Notes under the pieces: generated by a model
Told to the model about the DNA's origin: nothing
Seen by the model: only the letters and a program-made list of their open reading frames with translations
Databases searched by the model: none
Position numbers and translations under genes: made by a program
Source of the DNA: Arion vulgaris
Lineage: Eukaryota > Mollusca > Gastropoda > Stylommatophora > Arionidae
Assembly: GCA_020796225.1 (NCBI GenBank)
Contig: CM036754.1
Location: 69,153,940-69,217,939 of the forward strand
Length of the DNA: 64,000 bases
Direction: 5' to 3'
Shown here: piece by piece, positions 53,796-63,189 of the stretch
How the letters are laid out: each line of letters begins with the position of its first letter
Numbering within the stretch: the stretch's first letter is position 1

Positions 53796-54100
53796 TCTTC
53801 TTCTTCTTCTTCGAACGCTCCACATCGACCACTTGTTAACCACTATTTATAAGTTGTATGTGATCCGAGCATAAGAGCAATTGTACGTTGTACCAGTTAC
53901 GCACCTACAACTAGGCCAGCACATCCAATTTCTGCGACGCTTTTTAAAAAAAACTAGGATAGCTCTCAGTCCCCTACCTCAGTCGCCTCTTACGACATGC
54001 CTTGTAGGACGCAGTGTTACCTCAGTCGCCTCTTACGACATGCCTTGTAGGACGCAGTGTTACTATTCTTTGCTTCCCTAGTGAACCCCGACAACACACA
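53796..54100 (-). mobile_element. SINE-B with a 43-bp internal duplication
   Basis: Starts TTCTTCTTCTTCTTCG next to the 23-bp array. The block from ACCTCAGTCGCCTCTTACG to GGACGCAGTGTT occurs at 53976-54018 and again at 54019-54061. A short GAATTCT flank match is a possible TSD. Confidence 0.85.
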
Positions 54101-54106
54101 GACAGA

Positions 54107-54559
54107 ATTCTCAAATCTTAATGAATTTAATCTGTTTGTTATTTCTTTGCTCGGTCCTGGAAACTTTTTAAAACCTTTCAATAACTTTTATATTCGAAAC
54201 AGATATGGTTTTTTTTTCATTTGATTTTTATAATATTCTTTACATCATTATTTTTCAGCAGGCTCTATGAGGTCTAATATGGCTTCGACTGACGGAAATG
54301 TTTTCTGTGTTCATATTAAAGGAAACATTATTTGTCTGTTAATCGTTTTAATTTTAGAGTAAATCTATTTTTTTTTTCAAAGAATTTTATTTTTTGTATT
54401 TCACAATTTAACCCTTTTCTTGAAATGTGGTTATATTTTGTTCTTTACTGTATTTCTAATATAGTAGAGTCTTTGTAACGCTGCAGCGTTGTTGCGTTGT
54501 ATCGTTGTAGCGTTATAGTTTAGTCAAGTCATTTTCCATGCGAGCTGAATGTTGTAATT
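54107..54559. other. AT-rich intronic stretch
   Basis: Nothing recognised. A small GTTGTTGCGTTGTATCGTTG run lies near 54490. Confidence 0.5.
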
Positions 54560-54610
54560 TTGAATCTGGGCCTCTTCGTTATTCCAAGAACACATGATTG
54601 AAGCTACGAT

Positions 54611-54817
54611 GCCGCCCGCCTGCACAGCGTGTTCGTAGCGCGTTGTACTACGGGTGACTAGCCCTCTATGAGAGCTGGTTCAATTCCGCGGGCTGGCAGA
54701 AAAGCCACAGGTTCTCCAAATTTACGATGTTAGTGGCACTGAGCTAAAGGGTTACAATGTCCATGGCACCGAGCCGAAGAGCTAAAAGCTCAAGTGCTTC
54801 TGGATTGGAAGAAAGAA
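54611..54817 (+). mobile_element. SINE-D nested in family C, 10-bp TSD
   Basis: TSD AAGCTACGAT at 54601-54610 and 54818-54827. Head CGCCCGCCTGCACAGCGTG, B-box-like GGTTCAATTCC, 3' end AGCTCAAGTGCTTCTGG and a GGAAGAAAGAAA tail. Confidence 0.93.
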
Positions 54818-54911
54818 AAGCTACGATACTCGTACTTTGTGCAATGTTCTCTCGGCAAGTGGCATATTATTTCTGAGAAGAGGGACCAAGTCATATGATA
54901 AACCTGGTGCA

Positions 54912-55180
54912 GTTCGTTTTATTTTTCTTAGAATACTCCTCATTGACCATTTGTTAACCACTCTTTATGATTTGTAAGTGATCCAAGCCTAAAAGCGTTT
55001 GTACGTTGTGTCAGGTGCTTATGCGCCTACAAGTAGGCCAGTACATCCTATTTCTCCGACGCTTTTTATTTACTAGGGTAGCTTCTCTGTGCACTTACCT
55101 CAGTCGCCTCTTACGACATGCCTTAGAGACCACAGTGTTACTATTCTTTACTTCCTTGAAACCCAGGCAACACACGGTCG
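54912..55180 (-). mobile_element. SINE-B nested in family C, 10-bp TSD
   Basis: TSD ACCTGGTGCA (54902-54911) and ACCTGGTACA (55181-55190). The body carries the B blocks CATTTGTTAACCACTC, CTTATGCGCCTACAAGTAGG and CTCAGTCGCCTCTTACG. The tail has changed to GTTTTATTTTTCTTAG on the plus strand. Confidence 0.9.
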
Positions 55181-55215
55181 ACCTGGTACAATGAAGTCAA
55201 TCCTTGATATTTAAA

Positions 55216-56224
55216 CATTAAACTTTTCCCCACTAACATGTAAACAAATATATATTTGCTTTAACTTGTCTCGTTAATCTCAACCGATGCATTAGTTCCA
55301 TTAATCTTATTTGTAAACTGAGGAATATATCAGCCGTTAAACTATGTTTAACTCTATCCATCCCATTGATCATTATACTGGCGTATAAACTAGCACCAAT
55401 CACACCACCAACCGATATATGGATTTTTAATATAGTTACCTTTCTTTCTCATTGCAATAAAACTTCCAAGTTTTTATAATATCTTTAAATAGTAAAACTA
55501 AATGATATATTAAATGATAAATATAAATAGGATACCTACAGCAAACAATGTCAACACAAACTTTTGTGTGATGAAAATTATAGTATAATAAAACATTTAT
55601 GGTCAGAACTCTGTCACATTCAAGGTATGGAAAGAGTTAAACCAAGAACATATGACTAGAAAATATATCACAGTTACAATGCTAACATTTTAAAAAGTGT
55701 CGAAATATTCACAAAATATATATGAGACTGCAGTAAATTGCTGCTGTATTTTGTCATTGTTTTTGTAATTTGTAAAACTACAGTACTTTGTGATTACGTG
55801 TTTTAATAAAAGTGCAACCATTGAGGATGATCTTCTTTCTTCTTCTTTTACCGCCAGACTTTTACTGACCCAGTGTTGTGATCTTCTGTAGTTGTTTTGT
55901 GCTGCACTAGTGGCTTGGATGAGGAAGATCAAATGTTCAAAAATCAACACATTTGTTCAGTTTACAAATACACTTCAAGTGGCTCTTCGTGAATAGAGTA
56001 AGTTGTTTTTTTAGACTAGTTATAAGCATCCTGTTCCGTGCCGACTGACATAAGTGATAATTGAAATCCACGACCGTCTTCCGGAGACTAACTATCGACC
56101 CGATGTTGATATTGTCCCGTCTGGTGAAGTCAGGCTGTCAGAAATATTCTCGTGCGCGCTCTCTCTCTCTCTCTGTCTCTCTCTTGTTGTCTGTGTATCT
56201 CTCTCCCCACCCCTACCCCCAATA
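55216..56224. other. Presumed intron, mostly unassigned
   Basis: Contains a reversed family G piece at about 55738-55810 (TTTGTAAAACTACAGTACTT). Pyrimidine-rich CTCTCTCTCT lies near 56158-56185. No exon found. Confidence 0.45.
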
Positions 56225-56335
56225 TATGTTGCCTGTCCAGAACATAATTATCTTTACAGACTCAATGGTTGCTATCCAGGTTCTAGAAGATGGTGGACGG
56301 ACAATTTAAATCTGACATGTCTCAACTTTGTCTAG
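56225..56335 (+). pseudogene. RNase H fragment of a retroelement
   Basis: LPVQNIIIFTDSMVAIQVLE followed by DGG has the I-x-TDS-x-x-A-I-Q-x-L motif of RNase H, including the catalytic Asp. Only about 30 codons, then broken. Confidence 0.6.
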
Positions 56336-56356
56336 ACGTTAATCAGCTTATTAGAC

Positions 56357-56608
56357 CGCCCGAGTGGTTACCGGTGCCCAAATTTGGGGTGTAAGGAATA
56401 GAAGTCTGTTACCTGCCACGCATGTCGTAAGAGGCGTCTAAGGAAGTTTGGCTGAAGTCGGATGCATGTGTCCTAAAAGTGTAGAAGTCTATGCGTTTAG
56501 GGCCTACCAAACCAATGTGCAACGTATACACGTTCTTGGCAAAGATTAAACATATCACAAAGAGTGATTAAAATTGGCCGTAAAGAACGAACGCAAAGAA
56601 GAAGAAGA
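56357..56608 (+). mobile_element. SINE-A, full length, 11-bp TSD
   Basis: Perfect TSD AGCTTATTAGA at 56345-56355 and 56609-56619. From CGCCCGAGTGGTTACCGG to GAACGCAAAGAAGAAGAAG. This copy best defines family A (about 250 bp). Confidence 0.95.
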
Positions 56609-56639
56609 AGCTTATTAGATTTCACTGCATAAAACAATA

Positions 56640-57885
56640 ATGGCCAATGTTAAAATATTTAACTGCAATAAAATACTTACCCTATTGCCCTGTGTTTAAG
56701 TTTAACTGCAGTGAAGTACTCACCCTATCACCCGGTATATAATTTTAACTGCAGTAAAGTACTCACTCTATCACCCGGTATAGAATTTTAACTGCAGTAA
56801 AGTACTCACCCTATCACCCGGTATAGAATTTTAACTGCAGTAAAGTACTCACCCTATCACCCGGTATAAAATTTTAACTGCAGTAAAGTACTCACCCTAT
56901 CACCCGGTATATAATTTTAACTGTAGTAAAGTACTCACCCTATCACCCGGTATATAATTTTAACTCCAGTAAAGTACTCACTCTATCACCCGGTATAGAA
57001 TTTTAACTGCAGTAAAGTACTCACCTATCACCGGTATAGAATTTTAACTGCAGTAAAGTACTCACCCTATCACCCGGTATAGAATTTTAACTGCAGTAAA
57101 GTACTCACCTTGTCGCCCCGTGTAGAATTGTAACTGCAGTAAAGTACTCACTCTATCACCCGGTATAGAATTTTAACTGCAGTAAAGTACTCACTCTATC
57201 ACCCGGTATATAATTTTAACTGCAGTAAAGTACTCACTCTATCACCCGGTATATAATTTTAACTGCAGTAAAGTACTCACTCTATCACCCGGTATAGAAT
57301 TTTAACTGCAGTAAAGTACTCACTCTATCACCCGGTATATAATTTTAACTGCAGTAAAGTACTCACTCTATCACCCGGTATAGAATTTTAACTGCAGTAA
57401 AGTACTCACCTATCACCCGGTATAGAATTTTAACTGCAGTAAAGTACTCACCCTATCACCCGGTATATAATTTTAACTGCAGTAAAGTACTCACTCTATC
57501 ACCCGGTATAGAATTTTAACTGCAGTAAAGTACTCACCCTATCACCCGGTATAGAATTTTAACTGCAGTAAAGTACTCACCCTATCACCCGGTATAGAAT
57601 TTTAACTGCAGTAAAGTACTCACCTTGTCGCCCCGTGTAGAATTGTAACTGCAGTAAAGTACTCACTCTATCACCCGGTATAGAATTTTAACTGCAGTAA
57701 AGTACTCACTCTATCACCCGGTATAGAATTTTAACTGCAGTAAAGTACTCACTCTATCACCCGGTATATAATTTTAACTGCAGTAAAGTACTCACTCTAT
57801 CACCCGGTATATAATTTTAACTGTAGTAAAGTACTCACTCTATCACTCAGTATATAATTGTAACTGCAGTAAAGTACTCACTACA
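56640..57885. repeat. 43-bp minisatellite, about 28 units
   Basis: TTTTAACTGCAGTAAAGTAC plus TCACCCTATCACCCGG and TATAGAA. A marked variant (CCTTGTCGCCCCGTGTAGAA) occurs at about 57107 and 57622, offset 515 bp or 12 units, with similar neighbours. The array starts about 30 bp after a SINE-A tail. Confidence 0.97.
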
Positions 57886-58269
57886 CAAAGACATAAAAAA
57901 TCTTAATCTTTACTCTGCAACTATCCCCTCACCTTCCATTCTTTCCCTTTTAGAAATGTAATTTCGAAAACGCATATATTTTTTTAATGCTGTGAAATAT
58001 TGTTTATTCTCTACCGGGTACTCATTTTTGTTAGCTTCAATTCTTCAGAATGTCGGATTAATTACACTTTTGTCCGATTAATTATTTCTGTGTTCAATTT
58101 TAATTTCCTGGTTATATTTTTATTTTGTAAAATGGCGGCTATATGCAGAAAGAACGCACAAGTGACACTCAAGATTCAATCTTAGACAGATCCACTTCCA
58201 CCCTGAGAGGATTATCTCACTTGACCTGTCCAGCAAATCTTCTCTTTATATTTTTGTAGTGTTTATTCT
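57886..58269. other. Unassigned AT-rich stretch
   Basis: Nothing recognised. Confidence 0.5.
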
Positions 58270-58508
58270 TTCTTTGTTATTCTTCTGTCAGTCATCAGAT
58301 CACATCGTCAATAGCTTCATTGTATTCTTCTGTTAGTCATCAGATCACATCGTCAATAGCTTCAATGTATTCTTCTGTCAGTCATTAGATCACATCGTCA
58401 ATAGCTTCAATGTATTCTTTGTCAGTCATCAGATCACATCGTCAATAGCTTCATTGTATTCTTCTGTTAGTCATCAGATCACCAAATCAATAGCTTCAAT
58501 GTATTCAT
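58270..58508. repeat. 45-bp minisatellite, left block
   Basis: About 5 units of TCAGATCACATCGTCAATAG plus CTTCAATGTATTCTTCTGT and CAGTCA. Continues after the SINE-A with different diagnostic bases. Confidence 0.95.
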
Positions 58509-58765
58509 CGCCCGAGTGGTTACCGGCGCCCAAATTTGTTGTGTAAAGAATAGAGCCACAATTACCTGCCACGCAAGTCGTAAGAGGCGACTAAGGAGGT
58601 TTGATGAAATCGGATGCATGAGTCCTAAATGTGTAGAAGTCTATGCGTTTAAGTGCCTACAAAACCAATGTGCAACGTATACACGTTCTTGGCAAAGATC
58701 AAACATATCACAAAGAGTGATTAAAATTGGTCGTAAAAACGAATGCAAAGAAGAAGAAGAAGAAG
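58509..58765 (+). mobile_element. SINE-A inserted in the 45-bp array
   Basis: Full-length A from CGCCCGAGTGGTTACCGG to AAAGAAGAAGAAGAAG. Flanks AATGTATTCAT (58498-58508) and AATGAATTCAT (58766-58776) form a probable TSD (10 of 11). Confidence 0.92.
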
Positions 58766-59216
58766 AATGAATTCATCTGTCAGTCATCAGATCAAATCGT
58801 CAGTTGCTTCAATTAATTCATCTGTCAGTCATCAGATCAAATCGTCAGTTGCTTCAATGAATTCATCTGTCAGTCATCAGATCAAATCGTCAGTTGCTTC
58901 AATGAATTCATCAGTCATCAGATCAAATCGTCGTTGCTTCAATGAATTCATCGTCAGTCATCGATCAAATCGTCAGTTGCTTCAATGAATTCATCTGTCA
59001 GTCATCAGATCAAATCGTCAGTTGCTTCAATGAATTCATCTGTCAGTCATCAGATCAAATCGTCAGTTGCTTCAATGAATTCATCTGTCAGTCATCAGAT
59101 CAAATCGTCAGTTGCTTCAATGAATTCATCTGTCAGTCATCAGATCAAATCGTCAGTTGCTTCAATGAATTCATCTGTCAGTCATCAGATCAAATCGTCA
59201 GTTGCTTCAATGAATT
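58766..59216. repeat. 45-bp minisatellite, right block
   Basis: About 10 units of TCAGATCAAATCGTCAGTTG plus CTTCAATGAATTCATCTGT and CAGTCA. Differs from the left block at fixed positions (CAAATC for CACATC, CAGTTGC for CAATAGC, GAATTCATC for GTATTCTTC). Ends directly at a SINE-B. Confidence 0.95.
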
Positions 59217-59462
59217 CTTCCTCTTCTTCTTACGCTCCATATCGACCACTTGTTAACCACTCGTGATTTGTATGTGATCTGAGCTATAGGGCGATTGTAC
59301 ACTGTGCCAGTTATGCGCCGACAAGTAGGCCACAACATCCGATTTCTGCGATGCTTTTTATTTACTAGGTAGCTTCCTAGGTCGCCTCTTACGACATGCC
59401 TTGCAGATCGCAGTGGTACTATTCTTTGCTTCCTTGCGGGCCCCGGCACAATGGGAGCAATG
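59217..59462 (-). mobile_element. SINE-B at the array edge
   Basis: TTCCTCTTCTTCTTACGCTC through B blocks to GGGCCCCGGCACAATGGG. CAATGAA on both sides is a weak TSD. Confidence 0.85.
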
Positions 59463-59554
59463 AACTGTAATGCATGGTTTGTTTTGGGACATAAATTAAT
59501 CTTACACCACAACCAAATTTTCTAAAACATTCAGGCTTCATCATGTGTCATATT

Positions 59555-59700
59555 TTCTCCGTATCTCTTGTTGAGCTGCGTCTGACCGAATAGATAAGAG
59601 CACGGCTCCCATACGGGAGACCCATGTTCAATGCACGGAAGACCAAAGATTTTTTAATGTTGTGGGTATAAATAAAAAATCCTGACCTGAACAGCTTCAC
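59555..59700 (+). mobile_element. tRNA-like SINE fragment
   Basis: GACCGAATAGATAAGAGCAC and CATGTTCAATGCACGGAAG resemble A- and B-boxes. A TATAAATAAAAAATCCTGAC tail follows. Folding is poor; a single copy. Confidence 0.4.
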
Positions 59701-59936
59701 GGCGACTGCACTAGCAATGCGGCTATTAAATTTCTCAGTCTCACGTCCCATCTGTTCTACACCGACCTAAAACCGGCAATACAAACAGTAATAAGCAGTT
59801 TTATTTGTGGACCTGCTTCAGCAGACAATCTAGAATGATGAGGAATCTCTTTTGTCTGGGCTTTGTCAAAGGTGTGCAAGTTTATTTCACAAACGTTTAT
59901 TTCTTTGATTTTTTATGTCCTATTTTTTTGTTCTCT

Positions 59937-60440
59937 TCTTCTTGTCTTTGCGTTCGGTTTCGTATTCTGTCTAAATCATAGATGGTTGCTTTGAGCTGCA
60001 TGTCAGTTGGAGTTTTCGAAGTTCCCAACTTTTCTTAAGTTTGTCATGAGGCCATGTTTCATTTCGTTGGTGTATGTTGATGACATGACTGCAGGATGTT
60101 CTCTGAGTCTGTGTTTCGTCTGCATGTCATTTGCGCCTGAGTCTAATATCAATTCCTTGTGCGATATTCAGGGGCAGGTGTCTTTGTGGGTTTTCAGTTG
60201 GGCTGTTTCCATCTAGATTTATGTGCTCGCCTCTCGAGCCAAACGTAACAGGTTCGCTCCCTCGTTGAGCCATCGGGATATTTTTCCAGGGATCCCTGAT
60301 CTCAGTGTAGGTGAGATCGAGTGCTAGTCCTATCGGAGACGGACGATAAAACGTAAGCACCGTGTTCAATTTGAGCACGTAAACGAACCATTGGCAGTTC
60401 AAAACCGAGAAGAGCAGGCTGGAAAGCCGCTGCCTAGGCA
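59937..60440 (-). mobile_element. Family I retroposon, near full length, GAA tail
   Basis: The minus strand runs from GTCCGTCTCCGATAGGAC, CTCACCTACACTGAGATCAG and GGGAGCGAACCTGTTACG to CCGAACGCAAAGACAAGAAG at its 3' end. The tail is nearly that of SINE-A. 5' fragments are at 15165, 36870 and 37618. Confidence 0.75.
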
Positions 60441-60499
60441 AAATTAATTAAAAAAAGATTGCAAATAAAACTCCTAAAAATATCTTCACTATCTTCAAA

Positions 60500-60625
60500 T
60501 TTATATTGGGAACCTCGCTGGTGCTACGGAGTTCGCGCACTGAAGCTGAGATCTTCCTGCGTAAGAAAGAGATCGGAACACACATAGTTACTCACCGAAG
60601 TGCAATGATGTTGATCTTATCAATC
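60500..60625 (+). repeat. Family N repeat
   Basis: GCTGGTGCTACGGAGTTCG, GAAAGAGATCGGAACACACA and TCAATCAATCAATC match 36740-36870. Confidence 0.65.
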
Positions 60626-60845
60626 AATCAATCTCGTTTAATTGTGTTTTATAACTGCATGTGATTGTATTTTAGATTGCGTTGTTTTTGTTATTCCTGA
60701 TTAACAAAGACAGGCTCATCTTAGGTAACGTAGATTGTATTGTATTGTATAACTGATGTATATACATTTGTTGCAGTACCTTTAGGAAGTGTGGAGGGCG
60801 AGGATAAATCCGGCGTAGCGTAATGGTGAAGATGATGATCTAGAT

Positions 60846-61223
60846 CAGCGTTTCCCAAAGTGGGCGGTACCGCCCCAGTGGGGCTGACGCTTTCCAGGGT
60901 GAAGGTAGTGTGTTCAGAAGCATTTGGGAAGTTTTTTCGTGATTTTGCGATTGAATAATGACTAAAAATGTGAATTCTGCATTTTAATCCATCATATGCT
61001 CATCTTACACGATCCATTTTTCATCAATTTTCTATTTCATGTATATAATCGTTTGAAAATTGACCATGTATGACAGAAATATATATCAATTTTCTATGTC
61101 AAAGTGAAAATAGAGTGTTATATAAATGGGGGAAAGGGCGTTTGCAAGCTGTTATAATGGGGGCGTTACAAAGTTTATGTCGTGCAAGGTGGGCGGTGGG
61201 CCGAAAAAGTTTGGGAATCTATG
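60846..61223. mobile_element. hAT-like non-autonomous element, 378 bp, 8-bp TSD
   Basis: Termini CAGCGTTTCCCAAAGTGGGC and, reversed, CATAGATTCCCAAACTTTTT. TSD ATCTAGAT (60838-60845) and ATCTAGAC (61224-61231), 7 of 8. Sub-terminal GGGCGG/GGTGGGCGG blocks are inverted too. No transposase. Confidence 0.85.
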
Positions 61224-61434
61224 ATCTAGACGTTTACACGGCAGTGCACTGTGTGTATTTTATGATCGAGTCAATTTCCCCGTCACACATCGACAATCAG
61301 TACACGCTCTTACTGTGAAGCAGTAGCTGTGGGGATAGCTACTCCAACATGGGAAAGGTAATGGACGTCAAGCTGGTGACAGGGTGGAAGTTCTAGCACG
61401 ACCACAGACGTGACAGCAGAAAAAGAAGTGAATT

Positions 61435-61690
61435 ATAATTGGCACTGGGAATACTGTATAAGAATTTTGCTGTTAAAATTGTCAACTAGTAGAAAGATAT
61501 ATAATCGACACCTTGATGCGATCACTGAACACACTTAAAGTTATGTTATGTTATGTTATGTTATGCGATCGACGTCATGTCACATTGGACATTCCCATGC
61601 ATGCTCTGTCCTCCACTGCAATAGCCATCCCAAAGTCCATTTGCTCACCGTACCCATGAGAAGTTGATTAGTATACCTTCTCTCTTTACC
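61435..61690 (-). repeat. Family M repeat, copy 2
   Basis: Reverse complement of 34640-34905, with a modest (TTATG)n of five units at about 61541-61565 in the place of the copy-1 pentamer run. Confidence 0.8.
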
Positions 61691-62353
61691 ACAAAGACGA
61701 CATTGTGTTGCATTTCCAAACCTGATTCCCTACCGTGAAACACTCAAGTGTAACTATTTCTTATCTGCCTAGACCACGTGTCGCTCAAAAGACGATTACT
61801 ATTTTGTTGCGTTTTTATTATTTTTTGTTCCGATTGAAGATTTATATTAACCGGAAAATATTAGAAGTGATGTCTAAACGATAACGAATACATAGCAGCA
61901 TGGCTTATGCTAGAATTCGAATTGAAACGGAGTTTATCAATCATTTTAGGATACCCTGTGACCATAAAAAACTATCGATTTTTATGAATGTTCATGATGC
62001 TACTTTGTGAACAGTTAATAAACCATACACTCCTTCACTATTTTCTTAATGTTTGTGAATTCATAAATGTATTACATGTATAAAGAGACATTATTCCTGT
62101 TATCAGTTATCAGAGGAAAATCACCATAGCACTTTAACAAAAGTTTCAATGTGCTTGATCGCCACCTCAAGAAATCCAGCAACGTTCAAGATCCTAACAT
62201 GCCACCTTGATGGTGGTTAATCAATATTTTTCCATATTTAGTATGTCCTACTTTTCAGGCTGTACTAATACCAACACCAATTATTCTTAATCTGGTCAGG
62301 AACTTGGTTTCACGTCCATGAAAGTCCACTGTTAAGATAGACTATCCATTAAT
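61691..62353. other. Unassigned AT-rich stretch
   Basis: Nothing recognised. Confidence 0.5.
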
Positions 62354-62600
62354 TTAGCATGTCATTTCGGTCCATCGCAGTGTCCTCTGAGACAAGAGCC
62401 GTAACAGATAATCTGACAGCGCATTCATTACCCCCGACTTCGGTAACTCGAGGACGAAAATTAAGGTAATTTCTTTGAGCACAGTCTGCGCCAGTAATAC
62501 CGCACAGCGTTGTCGTAGCCTTTCTGTGTCGACTATGAAAATACGATAGTAGTTATGAGATGCCAACCACGTTAATACTTCTGTAACCACCCGCGTCCCA
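62354..62600 (-). pseudogene. RNase H-like retroelement fragment
   Basis: EVLTWLASHNYYRIFIVDTE, then LKEITLIFVLELPKSGVMNA and LSDYLL resemble an RNase H domain (helix, strand with a scrambled TDS, then PGHxGVxGNExAD decayed). The assignment is tentative. Confidence 0.45.
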
Positions 62601-62781
62601 TTGTTAAGCTACTTGTGGTTCCCACTGGCCTCTCTTAATAATTTTTCCTTCTAAACGTGCCGAACATGCCCATGCATAATAATAGCAATAGTAGCCGTCC
62701 ATCTCAAACGATACTGACAACAATCTCAGACGTGCGCTGCGGCACCTCTCTGGTATGTGCGGAGGTGACTGTAGTCTAATC

Positions 62782-63140
62782 ACAGCCAACTCTAGATAAT
62801 TAGGCCAGACAACTGACCCAGGATTCCCTGACCTAGATTTAAAAAGGGGGCTGGAAATTACAGATATTTGATAGAGCACTGCAAGCTTTTTTGCAAGTTT
62901 ACTTAATTCTGTGATTCTTTAGTTATTTATTTGGGGCAAAATATTCATTATATGGATATTCCTTATTGTTAAACATAACTTGTTGCATAATATAACTTCG
63001 ATTTATCAATTGTGTTGATTTTAAAATGACTTCGTCTATATACACCAATACTGGAATGCGAGTCACGTGGTGTAGATCTGGTCTGATTTACCATAATTCT
63101 TACCTGAGTCCGAAAGTCCATAAGTTTATAGTTGGCTCTG
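62782..63140 (+). mobile_element. hAT-like MITE family F, copy 3, perfect 8-bp TSD
   Basis: TSD GTCTAATC at 62774-62781 and 63141-63148. Left end ACAGCCAACTCTAGATAA; right end TTTATAGTTGGCTCTG. 359 bp, non-coding. Same ends as copy 2 at 27966. Confidence 0.95.
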
Positions 63141-63189
63141 GTCTAATCCTATAACACATTCCCTACCATAGGTGGGGCATACATGATCA

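Larger units (their letters stand above)
54560..55215 (-). mobile_element. Family C element interrupted twice
   Basis: Three blocks of one family C copy: about 54560-54610 (TGAATCTGGGC, TTGAAGCTACGAT), 54818-54911 (TACTTTGTGCAATGTTC, AGTGGCATATTATTTCTG, AGGGACCAAGTCATATG) and 55181-55215 (GTACAATGAAGTCAATCC). They are separated by a SINE-D and a SINE-B. Joined, they align in order with 35937-36131. Confidence 0.85.

Noticed and set aside
56640..57885. CRISPR-like regular repeats
   Set aside because: Units are contiguous with no unique spacers, and the context is animal DNA. The same applies to the arrays at 955, 18377, 22425, 25785, 42597, 46400, 52060 and 58270.
58000..58185. Hydrophobic 61-codon ORF as a possible later LHFPL exon
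   Set aside because: Lacks the conserved features expected after helix 3 (for example a GW-type motif and Cys pair), and has no clear acceptor.
60007..60216. 69-codon ORF with hydrophobic stretches as an LHFPL exon
   Set aside because: Lies within a reversed family I retroposon.
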